Assembly (NCBI GenBank): GCA_020638955.1
Contig: JACKHO010000006.1
Coordinates: forward strand, 1-64,000
Length of the DNA stretch: 64,000 nucleotides
Direction of reading: 5' to 3'
DNA from: Planctomycetaceae bacterium
GTDB taxonomy: Bacteria > Planctomycetota > Planctomycetia > Planctomycetales > Planctomycetaceae
How positions within the stretch are numbered: position 1 is the first letter of the stretch; each line of letters opens with the position of its first letter. This document shows, one piece after another, positions 1 through 9,800 of the stretch. Position numbers and translations under genes: made by a program. Below the pieces are notes generated by a model that searched no databases, had not been told where the DNA came from, and saw nothing but the letters and a program-made list of their open reading frames with translations.

Positions 1-26
1 AGTTGGCTTACAGCTCCGACATGCCG

Positions 27-1556
27 TCACATCGATGCGTTGTTGATCAGCGATGTCCCCACTTTCCGAATGTGATCGAGAAGATGGCGCAAGTCGCCCT
101 CTTCGGTCATCGGATTCATCAGACACACTCGCAGGGCTCCGGCGCCATTCGCGTCGGTGGTCTGTACGAGGTAGAACTCACCCGACTCAATAATGGTCCG
201 CCGAATTTGGCGATTCAAATTGCCAACCTGTTCGGCACTCCAGTTGGCCACGGCTGCCGGTTGATAGCGAAATACCTGGATGTTGCACTGTGGCTCGTGA
301 AGCGTGACAAAGTCGTCGGCCTCGCTGAGCAATTGGTAGAGTCGCCGCGTGAGTGCAAAGGTGTGGTCAATTAAGTCACCGAACAATTCCTTGCCGTACA
401 GCGCGGTAATTCCCCACATTCCATACGTCGCCGCATGTTTCGTGCACTCAATGGTCAGCAGCCCACCATCGTACTCAGCCATTCCGGGGGCTGAAGGATC
501 AAACAAGTACGAAGCTTCCTGCCGAAACGTTTCGAAGCGATGTTCACGATTTCGGTAAAAGACGAAGGCACACAGGGCCGGGACAAATAAGGTCTTGTGC
601 GCATCGCAAATAAAGCTGTCTGCTCTTTCGAGGCCCGAAATCAAATGTCGATGCTGGTCACTGAAGGCAGTGGCTCCGCCATGTGCCGCGTCAACGTGCA
701 TCCACACGCCGAACTCTTCGCAGACGTCCGCAATTTCGTCGAGAGGATCAAACGCACCGATTGGGGTTGCACAGGCCGCGGCGACGACTGCCACTACCGG
801 TGTCTGGCTTTGCTTTAACTCCTCGAGTATTTCTCGAAGTGCGCCTACATCCATCCGTCGACGCTCATCCAGTGGAACCCGCCGAATGTTCTCGGTCCCA
901 ATTCCCAGAATCCCGGCAGATCGGGCGACACAGTAATGGGCGTCAGATTGTACGACTAGTACGGGCTGCGGACGTCCCGCCCCAAAACCACTCTCCCAGA
1001 CATCACCCAGTACAACGTTGCGTGCGGTCAGCAGTGCCGTCAAATTCGCGAGCGAGCCGCCATTCGTGACGAATCCTGCAAACGTTCCAGGCTTCAGGCC
1101 AATTTGCGTGGCCCACATGTTAACCAGGGCACGCTCCACGGCCGTCGCCCAGGGCCCCATTTCGTAAATAGCCATGACCTGATTCGTCACCGAAGCGACG
1201 GCGTCAAATAATCCCGCTGCGGGCACGCTCGCCGGAACCTGGTGCCCGACATAGCGAGGATGGTGAAGATTGTGTCCCTTCGAGAATGCCAGTTGAACCA
1301 ACTGTTCGAATCGTTGCGGGACATCATCACCACGCTCCGACTTGAGTGACTCCACGGCAGCCGCAATGTTTGACTCCGGCAGATTCCAATTCAGCACGGG
1401 GCCTTCACGTCGTGAGAGTTTCTCAAAATGATTCTGCAGCAGTTCGCCGAGACGCACTGCGAGGGATCCGACAGTAGCAGGATCAAAGTAGCTGCGCACT
1501 CGATCTGTCACGCTTTGCGGTGAGACGGAATCGACATTGGAATGGTCTGCAGACAT
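27..1556 (-). CDS. PLP-dependent amino-acid decarboxylase (group II family)
   Basis: About 509 aa. A pyridoxal-phosphate enzyme of the group II decarboxylase family (aromatic-L-amino-acid / glutamate decarboxylase type), presumably cytosolic. The sequence shows the cofactor-binding HVDAAHGG segment and, about 30 residues later, DAHKT, whose Lys (about residue 321) should form the Schiff base. The NGGSLANLTAL segment near residue 160 is also typical. The substrate cannot be read from the sequence; aromatic amino acids, glutamate and 2,4-diaminobutyrate are all possible. I place the start at 1556 (MSADHSN...) because the upstream extension is Cys/Pro/Arg-rich and unlike the family; no Shine-Dalgarno is evident there. 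It stands alone, divergent from the sigma-54 activator. Family assignment is firm. Confidence 0.9.
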   Translation of the reverse strand: MSADHSNVDSVSPQSVTDRVRSYFDPATVGSLAVRLGELLQNHFEKLSRREGPVLNWNLPESNIAAAVESLKSERGDDVPQRFEQLVQLAFSKGHNLHHPRYVGHQVPASVPAAGLFDAVASVTNQVMAIYEMGPWATAVERALVNMWATQIGLKPGTFAGFVTNGGSLANLTALLTARNVVLGDVWESGFGAGRPQPVLVVQSDAHYCVARSAGILGIGTENIRRVPLDERRRMDVGALREILEELKQSQTPVVAVVAAACATPIGAFDPLDEIADVCEEFGVWMHVDAAHGGATAFSDQHRHLISGLERADSFICDAHKTLFVPALCAFVFYRNREHRFETFRQEASYLFDPSAPGMAEYDGGLLTIECTKHAATYGMWGITALYGKELFGDLIDHTFALTRRLYQLLSEADDFVTLHEPQCNIQVFRYQPAAVANWSAEQVGNLNRQIRRTIIESGEFYLVQTTDANGAGALRVCLMNPMTEEGDLRHLLDHIRKVGTSLINNASM

Positions 1557-1947
1557 GGAGCGTCGGGCAATTGGTCGGATGGATTTCAGGGGGCAACAAC
1601 AAATGCTAGGAGCCGGACACTCGCTGCACAATGTGGTTCAGAGGCTGCCTGACTTTCAATAATGGCCAAGGAATGGGCTCCAGTGGCAATTCGAATAATG
1701 ATGCCAAATGGCAACATGAGTTCCGGGCATGTTGCCTCAAGTCCACGTCTGCACAACGAGGGATTGGCTGCAAAAGAAGAACGGCGAGTCGTAAGGGGTT
1801 TCTCGAGAGCAGTTTGCGCCTGGTTGGCAAAATGTACAGTTCTCGTGGCGCGCTTTTTTCTTTTCATCATGTAATGGAAACAAAGTGCGCCGACTGCATG
1901 ACGCTGTCGGGCGTTCTGGAACTGTAAGTTTGGAACGGTGATTCCTG
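1557..1947. other. Divergent intergenic spacer
   Basis: A 391-bp gap between the decarboxylase and the sigma-54 activator, which are transcribed away from each other. It must hold both promoters. I see no convincing -35/-10 pair, sigma-54 promoter, hairpin or RNA gene. Short reading frames here overlap each other on both strands and look like chance. Confidence 0.4.
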
Positions 1948-3372
1948 ATGACTCTGCCGACAGTCGTGGTCTTAAGTCCCGACGAAATCTTCTGTCGCAT
2001 TGCCGCCGAACAGGCGCATCGCAGCTTCGACGTTCGCTGTGTCGCGGACATCGAAAGCGTGGCCGCCTGTGTGCGCGACGTGAAGCCAGCCGTGGTGGCA
2101 CTCGACCTGCGTAATGTGCGTGACGGCGGACACGCCGGAGATCGAATTGTCGAAGACATTCTACTGGAACATCCCGAGATAAAAATTCTCGTTTTGGCCG
2201 ACCCGGACTGTCCGGAACTATTACAACGCCGGGCCGCCTGTTCACCAATTCGCCTGCATTGTGGCATGTTCACGGTTGAGGACATGGTGCATTTGATTGA
2301 ACCACTTCTGCCCAAGCCGTTACCACAACCTGCCGTTCGGACCACCACAGAAAGAACTCGCGATCAATTTGGCGAAGCTGTCTTTGAGGGCTTAACTCGC
2401 AAGTTTGAAACTCGTTCTCCCCAACTGAAACAAATGCTGGATGACCTCGTCATTGCCGCAGCGCATGACGTGACTATTCTCCTGATTGGCGAAACGGGCT
2501 CAGGAAAAACCTATCTCTCCAACCTCATTCACGAACTTTCACCGCGTCGGAAGGAACCATTTCTGCATGTCGCGTGCGGCGCGCTGCCTCGTGAACTTAT
2601 CGAAAGCGAATTGTTTGGTCACAGCAAAGGGGCATTCACCAGCGCCCATGCCGACAAAGATGGGAAGTTCGTGGCGGCGGCACGCGGAACCGTGCTGCTG
2701 GACGAAATTGACGTGCTCGGACCGGAACAACAGGTGAAACTGCTTCGTGTCATTGAGACCGGCGAATTCGAACCAGTCGGATCGAACCTGACAATGAAGT
2801 CGCAGGCCAGACTCGTCGTGGCGAGTAACCTGGAATTGCAGCCACTCGTCGAGACCGGACGGTTCCGTCCCGACCTGTACTATCGGCTCAATATGCTGAA
2901 GTTCGAGATTCCGCCACTACGTCGCCGAAAGGTGGACATTATTCCGCTGGCGAAGAAGTTCATTCAAAAGTTCCAGGACAAGCACGGCATTCGTGTTCAT
3001 CGTATTGAAGACTCCGTGCTCGATGCACTGCTTTCCTACCCGTGGCCCGGCAACGTGCGTGAACTGGAGCACGTCATGCAGCGTGCGGTCATTTACTGCC
3101 GCGACGGAATTCTCACGCAGGCACAGTTGCCAAGCCACATTCTCACGGGACACGCTGGCCCCACGAACGACCCTTCCGTCTCCCTCACCTCCCGGCCTGC
3201 CGTGCGAACCATCGACAACACGCTCGGCGAACAGGTGGCGGTCAGTGAAAAGGAAATCATTGAACAGGCATTGTTCAAGAACGGATTCAGTCGCACCAAA
3301 ACGGCCAAAGAACTCGGAATCAGCCGGGTCACGCTCTACAACAAGATGAAGAAGTACGACATGATTCGATAG
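1948..3372 (+). CDS. Sigma-54-dependent transcriptional activator with degenerate receiver domain
   Basis: 474 aa, cytosolic. Residues 1-120 look like a response-regulator receiver (VVVLSPDE near the N-terminus, ALDL with a possible acceptor Asp), but the conserved Lys near its end is not visible, so it may be a pseudo-receiver. Residues 150-390 are the AAA+ sigma-54 interaction domain: Walker A GETGSGKT (181-188), Walker B VLLDEI (about 249-254) and a loop reading GAFTSA (228-233) where GAFTGA is canonical. The C-terminus (about 435-470) is a Fis-type helix-turn-helix with SRTKTAKELGISRVTLY. Members of the family remodel sigma-54 RNA polymerase from an upstream enhancer. No histidine kinase is adjacent. 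The target genes are unknown. Confidence 0.93.
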   Translation: MTLPTVVVLSPDEIFCRIAAEQAHRSFDVRCVADIESVAACVRDVKPAVVALDLRNVRDGGHAGDRIVEDILLEHPEIKILVLADPDCPELLQRRAACSPIRLHCGMFTVEDMVHLIEPLLPKPLPQPAVRTTTERTRDQFGEAVFEGLTRKFETRSPQLKQMLDDLVIAAAHDVTILLIGETGSGKTYLSNLIHELSPRRKEPFLHVACGALPRELIESELFGHSKGAFTSAHADKDGKFVAAARGTVLLDEIDVLGPEQQVKLLRVIETGEFEPVGSNLTMKSQARLVVASNLELQPLVETGRFRPDLYYRLNMLKFEIPPLRRRKVDIIPLAKKFIQKFQDKHGIRVHRIEDSVLDALLSYPWPGNVRELEHVMQRAVIYCRDGILTQAQLPSHILTGHAGPTNDPSVSLTSRPAVRTIDNTLGEQVAVSEKEIIEQALFKNGFSRTKTAKELGISRVTLYNKMKKYDMIR

Positions 3373-3412
3373 GTGTTGTGCGCCCGCCTGGCCGTGCAGT
3401 CAGCAATTCGTC

Positions 3413-3435
3413 GTCGGCAGGTTCTTACTGCCGAC
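3413..3435. terminator. Hairpin between convergent genes
   Basis: A perfect 8-bp inverted repeat (GTCGGCAG / CTGCCGAC) with a 7-nt loop lies just after the sigma-54 activator and overlaps the stop codon of the converging propeller gene. It could terminate both transcripts. It lacks a clear T-run, so the call rests on position and symmetry. Confidence 0.45.
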
Positions 3436-4597
3436 ACTCGGCCACCATGAGCCGCGTCCAGGGGCCTTCGTTCACGTTGTAGTAAATGCGACTTCCATCG
3501 GCACTGAAGGCCGGATGGGGATGGTTGTGTCGCCAGGTCGACGCCCCATGTGCGTTGTCGAAGACCGTCAGCACGACAGATTCATCCTGCTGCATCGATC
3601 CTACGGCGATTGCCCAGTATCCCGGTTGACCAAAGGGCCGTTTGGTGACGTCGGCATCGGTCACGAATAACTTGCCGTTCGGTGCAATCGAGGGGTGGTT
3701 GGAAATAGTCGACGGAGCAGGGCGGTTTTTCGCACCTGTTGCCAAATCAAATGAGTAGTTTCCCTTCTCGAAAATCGCGGTTCCGTCGGGCGACCAGGAG
3801 GGGTGCCCCCATTGCTCAATGAGCCGAATGAACTTGCCGGCCTTCAAATCGTAAACGACCTTTCCTTCGCGATAACTGGCCTGCTTGCTGCGGAAGTCGT
3901 CCCCTCCACTGGGGCGAGAGAGCTTGAAGAACACTTTCGATTCATCGGGGCACATGACGGGGAAGAAAATTGAAATATCGGTGGTACCGAACTTCCCCAG
4001 AATCCAGTCGCCGTATTCACGCACGACATCTTCGACGGTGACAGGCGTGCGAACTTCGCCTGTCACGACATGGACGAGTTCGAGGTTACGATGTTTCCCC
4101 GGATTCCAATGCTGCCCGTAAACCGGAACCCACTCGCCTGTCGCTGAACCAAACCCCACCTGTCGATCTTCGGCCAGGACCTTCGCCTTCAGCGTGGCGA
4201 CATCAATGGCCATCACGCGCCAGTGGCCGTCGCGCACTTCGTGGTAAACAATCGATTTGCCGTCATTGCTCCACTGCTGACACGCGGCCCGATGCGCATC
4301 TTCCGTCGTAATGTCACCGGCAACGATGGTTTCATGTCCCGTTGCCCGTTCGAGAATTCGCAAGTCGCCATACTCACCATTCTTGGTGACGGATGTGTAA
4401 TACAACACGTACTTGCCATTCGGGTTCTCGGGCGACGTGTTGAAGTAGGAATGAATGGAATGGCGTTCAGTGTCTGGAGCGACGTCACGAATGGTCACAC
4501 CCTTGCGCCAGGCGGCGAGTGGATCATCCCCGGCTTTCACCAACTGTGAAAGAGCGAGAAAGGTGACCACAAAAGCAAGGGGTCGAATGATGGACAT
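3425..4597 (-). CDS. Secreted beta-propeller protein (TolB/oligogalacturonate-lyase-like)
   Basis: 390 aa with an N-terminal signal peptide (MSIIRPLAFVVTFLALSQ...). The rest shows repeated WD40-like/TolB-type blades such as SNDGKSIVYHE, SWSPDGTAIFE and AFSADGSRIYYN, which indicate a beta-propeller. The spacing and repeated His-containing turns resemble the oligogalacturonate-lyase-type propeller, but I cannot verify catalytic residues, so enzymatic activity is not claimed. It lies 180 bp downstream of the SH3-domain gene on the same strand and may belong to that operon or have its own promoter. Predicted location: periplasm or outside the cell. Fold call fairly firm; function unknown. Confidence 0.7.
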   Translation of the reverse strand: MSIIRPLAFVVTFLALSQLVKAGDDPLAAWRKGVTIRDVAPDTERHSIHSYFNTSPENPNGKYVLYYTSVTKNGEYGDLRILERATGHETIVAGDITTEDAHRAACQQWSNDGKSIVYHEVRDGHWRVMAIDVATLKAKVLAEDRQVGFGSATGEWVPVYGQHWNPGKHRNLELVHVVTGEVRTPVTVEDVVREYGDWILGKFGTTDISIFFPVMCPDESKVFFKLSRPSGGDDFRSKQASYREGKVVYDLKAGKFIRLIEQWGHPSWSPDGTAIFEKGNYSFDLATGAKNRPAPSTISNHPSIAPNGKLFVTDADVTKRPFGQPGYWAIAVGSMQQDESVVLTVFDNAHGASTWRHNHPHPAFSADGSRIYYNVNEGPWTRLMVAECRQ

Positions 4598-4777
4598 GCG
4601 TGTTCAACTGCGGCGGGGAATGATTGAGGTTTCAGTCAAATCTCATCTGAATATATCCGCCCTCAACGGCAGAATGCGACGCTGGAGCCACCTACGTCTT
4701 CGAAACAGAAACACCCGCAGAGAAGTGCTAGTTGGTCAAAGGTTCTGACTGTGAATGCGAGCCATGAAAACGTCGTG

Positions 4778-5497
4778 TCAGTCGGATGTTCCTTCCGGCT
4801 GCGTTGCCCTCCCCTGGCGAGCAAGACGCTGCAATTGATCGGACGTTTTCCGCATGGCGTCTTCAAACTTCGATCTCGATTCACTCGACGGAAATAGCAC
4901 CATGGTCTGCAGCGTTTCGGATTCTGCTTCCACAAGACGGAGAATCGCGACGAGTTCTTGCAGATTCTTTGCTTCGGCAATCGAACGGTCTGATGATTCA
5001 CTCGACGATTCGAGTAATTCTCTCAATTGCTTTGTTTGCAGTGAAACCAGCCGTGCTCGCTGGATGACCGATTCCACTTCACGCGGCTGGGCCTTTTGAA
5101 GATCGGACAGTAGGCGAATATGTTCATGCAGCGTGGTCGCATGGACCGAACCCATCCAACCAATGAGGTAACCATTCTGCTGAGACACTTGGCTGACCGC
5201 GGGCGGTGCATTCGTAGTGGCATCTGGGAGCTTAATGTCGGCAAGCTGCACCCAACCTGCCTTGCCCTCAGCATTCTGGACCCACAGCCAGTTCCCCTGA
5301 ACACGAGCAATCGTTACGACAGTGTCGGCATCCAGTTGCCCAACGACGTCATTTTCGACGCGCAGCAGTACCGTTTTCGCCAGCTTTGCCGTGGAACCAA
5401 CCAGTTGTGCCTCAACAACGCTGTCGGCCAGAAACCAGACGGCAATTGTGAGTGCCAGGTACCAGCACGTTGCACGCGCCGACTCGATGTTCATCAA
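4778..5497 (-). CDS. Secreted SH3-domain protein
   Basis: 239 aa. The N-terminus is a signal peptide or anchor (about residues 10-30, ending near VVEAQ). Residues about 35-90 match a bacterial SH3 domain: LLRVENDVVGQLDADT, then GNWLWVQNAEGKAGWV. Such domains usually bind peptides or cell-wall material. The C-terminal half is helical with many Leu, Glu and Gln residues and no family I recognise. The start lies 9 bp downstream of the stop of the C45-type hydrolase gene, so the two are almost certainly cotranscribed. There are two adjacent ATG codons; either could be the start. Confidence 0.75.
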   Translation of the reverse strand: MMNIESARATCWYLALTIAVWFLADSVVEAQLVGSTAKLAKTVLLRVENDVVGQLDADTVVTIARVQGNWLWVQNAEGKAGWVQLADIKLPDATTNAPPAVSQVSQQNGYLIGWMGSVHATTLHEHIRLLSDLQKAQPREVESVIQRARLVSLQTKQLRELLESSSESSDRSIAEAKNLQELVAILRLVEAESETLQTMVLFPSSESRSKFEDAMRKTSDQLQRLARQGRATQPEGTSD

Positions 5498-5506
5498 CTC
5501 AGTCCG

Positions 5507-6628
5507 TTATTTGGAGAGAAGCTGCCGTAAATCAAACGACGTGTAGGGGCGTTCCGCAGCGGGCGTGCCGTCTGATCCTGCGTTGGACACCCAGAACCGC
5601 GTTGTCGCTGGTTCGAACAACACGTTGTGTAGATTCGATTTCATCGCCACCGGCCGGTCCATCAAATGCAAGGCCTCTTCTGCTGTGAACGTTCCGTGTC
5701 CGGCCTGAACGCGAGTCACAAGTTCTTCGTAGCGACTCCCGGCGGACAACAAAGCACAGTCAGTGACTGGAATGGGAAGTCGTTCGTGTTTCTCGCCCGT
5801 ATGAATGACGTCCATGCGGTCCCAGGATGCTTCCATCCCAACAGCGCGATTCGTGTTTCCGTCAGCAACGACGTAGAAATACTGACATGTACGTGGTGTG
5901 GCACGATACAAGTCGAGAACTTCATCCAGTGTACTGCACGTTTGCAGAGCCTCTCGCATCAGCACAGCCATGGGCATCCCATGCCAGTGGCCGAGCCCTG
6001 CTCCACCCATTTCGCCAATTGAAATGTGATTCGCATTCATCCCGGTAACACAGCCAATGAAACCGGCATAGGAAATGTTCACGAATGGAATTCCTCCATC
6101 GGGCTCCGACACAATGACCACGGCATGGTCCTGCAGTCCCCAGTCAATGGCGTAGTCGAGCACACGCCCGTGATACAGTGTGCCATCCTTCGTTGCCGAA
6201 TTCATAATGGCGAATCCACTGCAGTGAAACAGTTCCGGAATGAAGTTCGCCACCTGGACATCTTTCTCCGGAAGTTCCGCACCTTCCGCCAGTCCACGCA
6301 GCTCTTCGAAATACCAATCGGGCACGAAGTCGCGCTGAATGGTGACAATTAATTCAATGGCGGCTCGCGGTTTGAGCTTCAGCGGCCCAACGTCCACGAG
6401 AGTAGTCTCTCCTTTGACGTTCACCAGGTTATTCAAATTCTGCTGCACATGATCCCGCAACAACTCGCCGTGCTGCCGCCCCATTTCATAGTGCGATCCT
6501 TTCAGATGCAGCACCAACTGCCCTTGCTGTTCTTCAAGCCACCCCTTGCCGGAACGTGCAATGACTTCCCCCGCCACAGGGGTGAGCAGCACAGACGTAG
6601 AGAACAGGAAGGCGTAGAGCAAACGCAT
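5507..6628 (-). CDS. C45-family autoproteolytic hydrolase/acyltransferase, secreted
   Basis: 373 aa with a signal peptide (MRLLYAFLFSTSVLLTPVAG). The mature part matches the C45 / acyl-CoA:6-aminopenicillanate acyltransferase-like Ntn-hydrolase family: GSHYEMGRQHG near residue 44, then FHCSGFAI, where Cys136 is the probable nucleophile exposed by self-cleavage, followed by GRVLDYAID and GMNANHISIGEMGG. Family members are amidases, acyltransferases or ceramidase/phospholipase-B-like enzymes; the substrate cannot be inferred. It is the first gene of a minus-strand set with an SH3-domain protein (9-bp gap) and a propeller, which hints at action on envelope amides or peptides. Confidence 0.85.
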   Translation of the reverse strand: MRLLYAFLFSTSVLLTPVAGEVIARSGKGWLEEQQGQLVLHLKGSHYEMGRQHGELLRDHVQQNLNNLVNVKGETTLVDVGPLKLKPRAAIELIVTIQRDFVPDWYFEELRGLAEGAELPEKDVQVANFIPELFHCSGFAIMNSATKDGTLYHGRVLDYAIDWGLQDHAVVIVSEPDGGIPFVNISYAGFIGCVTGMNANHISIGEMGGAGLGHWHGMPMAVLMREALQTCSTLDEVLDLYRATPRTCQYFYVVADGNTNRAVGMEASWDRMDVIHTGEKHERLPIPVTDCALLSAGSRYEELVTRVQAGHGTFTAEEALHLMDRPVAMKSNLHNVLFEPATTRFWVSNAGSDGTPAAERPYTSFDLRQLLSK

Positions 6629-6829
6629 ATTGTCACCGGAGTTCTGGAAAAGGAGAAACCCAACACCGCCACATCATCGGGGACAGGACGGTTTGGAGCA
6701 AGGGAATTCGGTTCCGAGTACCAACATGGACTGTCACGGTATGTCGCCCATTCGCTACCATAAACCATAGCCGATGGGTGGACCCGTTGGCGTGTTGTGT
6801 TTTGATCTGAGTTCGACAGCTATTGAGTT
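6629..6829. other. Divergent promoter region
   Basis: A 201-bp gap between the C45-type gene (-) and the first cytochrome gene (+). It must contain both promoters; I cannot point to a confident box or operator. Confidence 0.3.
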
Positions 6830-9800
6830 ATGCGTAGACTTTCGACGGTAACAGCAAGTTTGGCCCTCGGCCTGTTCTTGAGTTTGTGTGCGGCGAACGC
6901 TGATGCGGATGATACCGCAGCGATTCGCTTTAATCGCGATGTCCGCCCGATATTGTCGGCCAAGTGCTTTCATTGTCACGGCCCCGACGGGGCACACCGC
7001 GAAGCGGATTTGCGTCTCGATACCGAAGAAGGAATCGCACAGGCCTTCGGGAAGAACCTCGACGACAACGAAGGTTGGTCCCGCATTGCCTCGGACGATC
7101 CTGAGCTGCAAATGCCGCCGCCCAAGTCGCCGAAGCAGTTGACTGCAGCAGAAAAGCAGACGCTGCAGCAATGGATTCAGCAGGGAGCGAAATGGGAAGG
7201 ACACTGGGCCTTTGTCACGCCTGAACGGCCATCGGTGCCCGAAGTTTCAGTGGGACAAGTCGTGAACCCCATCGACGCCTTCGTACTGGATCGACTGCAC
7301 GGGAGCCCCCTGAAGGTCAACGGCGAGGCGGATCGCGAACGTCTCATTCGCCGCGTCACTTTCGATTTGACCGGCCTGCCGCCCACCGTCGCCGAAGTCG
7401 ACGCGTTCGTCAGCGACCAGTCGCCAGATGCCTACGAAAAGGTGGTTGACCGCCTGTTGGCTTCCAAGCATTTCGGCGAACGGATGGCGACCAACTGGAT
7501 GGACGCCGCCCGCTATGGTGACACCAGCGTGTTTCACGCTGATGGACCGCGCGATATGTGGCCGTGGCGCGACTGGGTCATCAATGCTTACAACGACAAT
7601 ATGCCGTTCGATCAGTTCACCATTGAGCAACTGGCTGGTGATTTGATTCCGGACGCCACGACTTCACAGAAGGTGGCCACAGGATTCCTGCGGAACAATG
7701 CCACTACCGACGAGGGGGGAGCCATCGCCGAGGAATTCCGCGTCGAATATGCAGTGGATCGAGTGAAGACGTTTTCGATGGTCTGGCTCGGGATGAGCCT
7801 GGAATGCGGTCAATGTCACGACCACAAGTACGATCCCTTCACTCAACAGGAATACTACCGGCTGTTCGCGTATTTCAATCAGGCGTCCGATCCCGGCATG
7901 CAAACACGTAATGGGAATCAAACCCCAGTTGTCGACCTGTATGATGACGCCAAACTGGCCGAGGCAGAGAGCCTGAAGCCAAAGGTTGCCGAATTGAAGC
8001 AGCAGGTCGAAGCCCGCAAACTCGAATGCGAACCGGAGTTTCAAAACTGGCTGTCCGCCGCCCGCGCTAATGCAGCCGATGGGCCTCAGTTGCCAGCCGG
8101 ACTGGCATTCCACGCTCCGCTGGACGAAGGCCAGGGAACGGAAGTCGCCAACGTCGTTGGCGAACAGCCCGTACCCGGTAAGCTGAAAGGCCCGGCCAAC
8201 TGGTCGGCAGAAGGCCGTTCGGGGGCCGCGTTCGACTGCAACGGACAGAACTTCGTCGAGTTCGCAAATGCTGCCGACTTCGAACGCACCGATTCATTCT
8301 CATACGGATGCTGGATTAAGCCAAGCGGTGCTCCCACTGGAGCCCCATTGGCTCGCATGGACGACGGCAACAACTATCGCGGATTTGATTTGCACATCGC
8401 CGGTGGAGTCGTTCAGGTGCATCTCATTAACACATGGCCTTCGAATGCCGTGAAAGTCCGTTCCAAAGACAAGCTCGTCGCTGACCAATGGCAGCACGTC
8501 TTTGTGACCTACGACGGATCAAGCAAGGCGGCGGGTGTCAAAATCTACATCAACGGTGAAGAGAAGCCTTGGGACATCGAGCAAGATGGACTGAGTGACA
8601 CCATTCGCACCACAGTTCCATTTTACCTGGGCCGCCGCAATCCTGGCTCGCCGTACAAAGGTCTGATTGATGACGTCCGGATTTACCCACGCGTTCTCAG
8701 TGGAGCCGAAGTCGCAGCACTGGCGGGGAGCGATCCCATTGCTCCACTGCTCGCCAAGCCTGCTGCTGAAACAACGCCCGACGAATTGTCCACGCTCAAA
8801 CAGCACTATCTGACGGCTATCGACGAACCGCACCAGAACCTGGCGAAGGAAGTTGCCGGACTGGAATCTCGCATTGCTGAACTTGGCAAACCGCTGGTCA
8901 ACGTCATGGTCATGCAGGACGTCCCCCAGATGCGCCCAACCTATGTCCTCGACCGTGGCAATTACGCATCCCCAAAGCAGGACGTTGAACTCCGTCCCGG
9001 TGTGCCTGCCATTATGCCTCAGCCAGCCGAAGGAACTCCTGAAAACCGGCTCGGTCTGGCTCAATGGCTGATGCAACCAAATCATCCTCTGACGGCCCGA
9101 GTGGCTGTGAACCGCTACTGGGCGATGCTGTTTGGCAAAGGCATTGTCAAAACTCAGGAAGATTTCGGCGCCCAGGGGGACTGGCCCACGCATCCGCGTC
9201 TGCTCGACTGGATGGCGGTCGACTTCGTCGAAAGCGGCTGGGATGTCAAACGCTGCTTGAAACAAATGGTCATGTCCGCGACGTATCGCCGTTCGGCTGC
9301 GGCAACACCCGAATCACGTGAAATCGATCCCGAGAACGTCCTGTACGCTCGCGGAGCCCGTTTCCGATTGCAGGCCGAATTCGTGCGCGACAACGCGCTG
9401 GCTGTCAGTGGATTGCTGGTGCCTGAAGTGGGTGGTCCGGGTGTCAAACCGTATCAGCCACCGGGACTCTGGAATGAAGTGAGCCTGTCAGGGAATGTCC
9501 GGTTTACCCCAGATGCAGGTGAAAAGCTCTATCGCCGCAGTCTCTACACGTACTGGAAGCGGTCGGCTCCAGCACCTTCGATGACATTGTTCGACGCCCC
9601 GACCCGAGAAAAATGTACGCTGCGAAGGTCTCGCACCAACACGCCGCTCCAGGCGCTGGTCACTTTGAACGACACACAGTTCGTGGAAGCCGCCCGCGCC
9701 ATGGCACAACGGGTGATGGAACAAACTCCTGACAAGCCCGTCAGTGAGAGAATTGTGATGGCTTATCGAATGGCCACAGGAGTAACTCCCAACGCGAAAG

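Noticed and set aside
3..374. Plus-strand frame at the left edge
   Set aside because: Lies entirely inside the decarboxylase gene on the other strand and shows no family resemblance.
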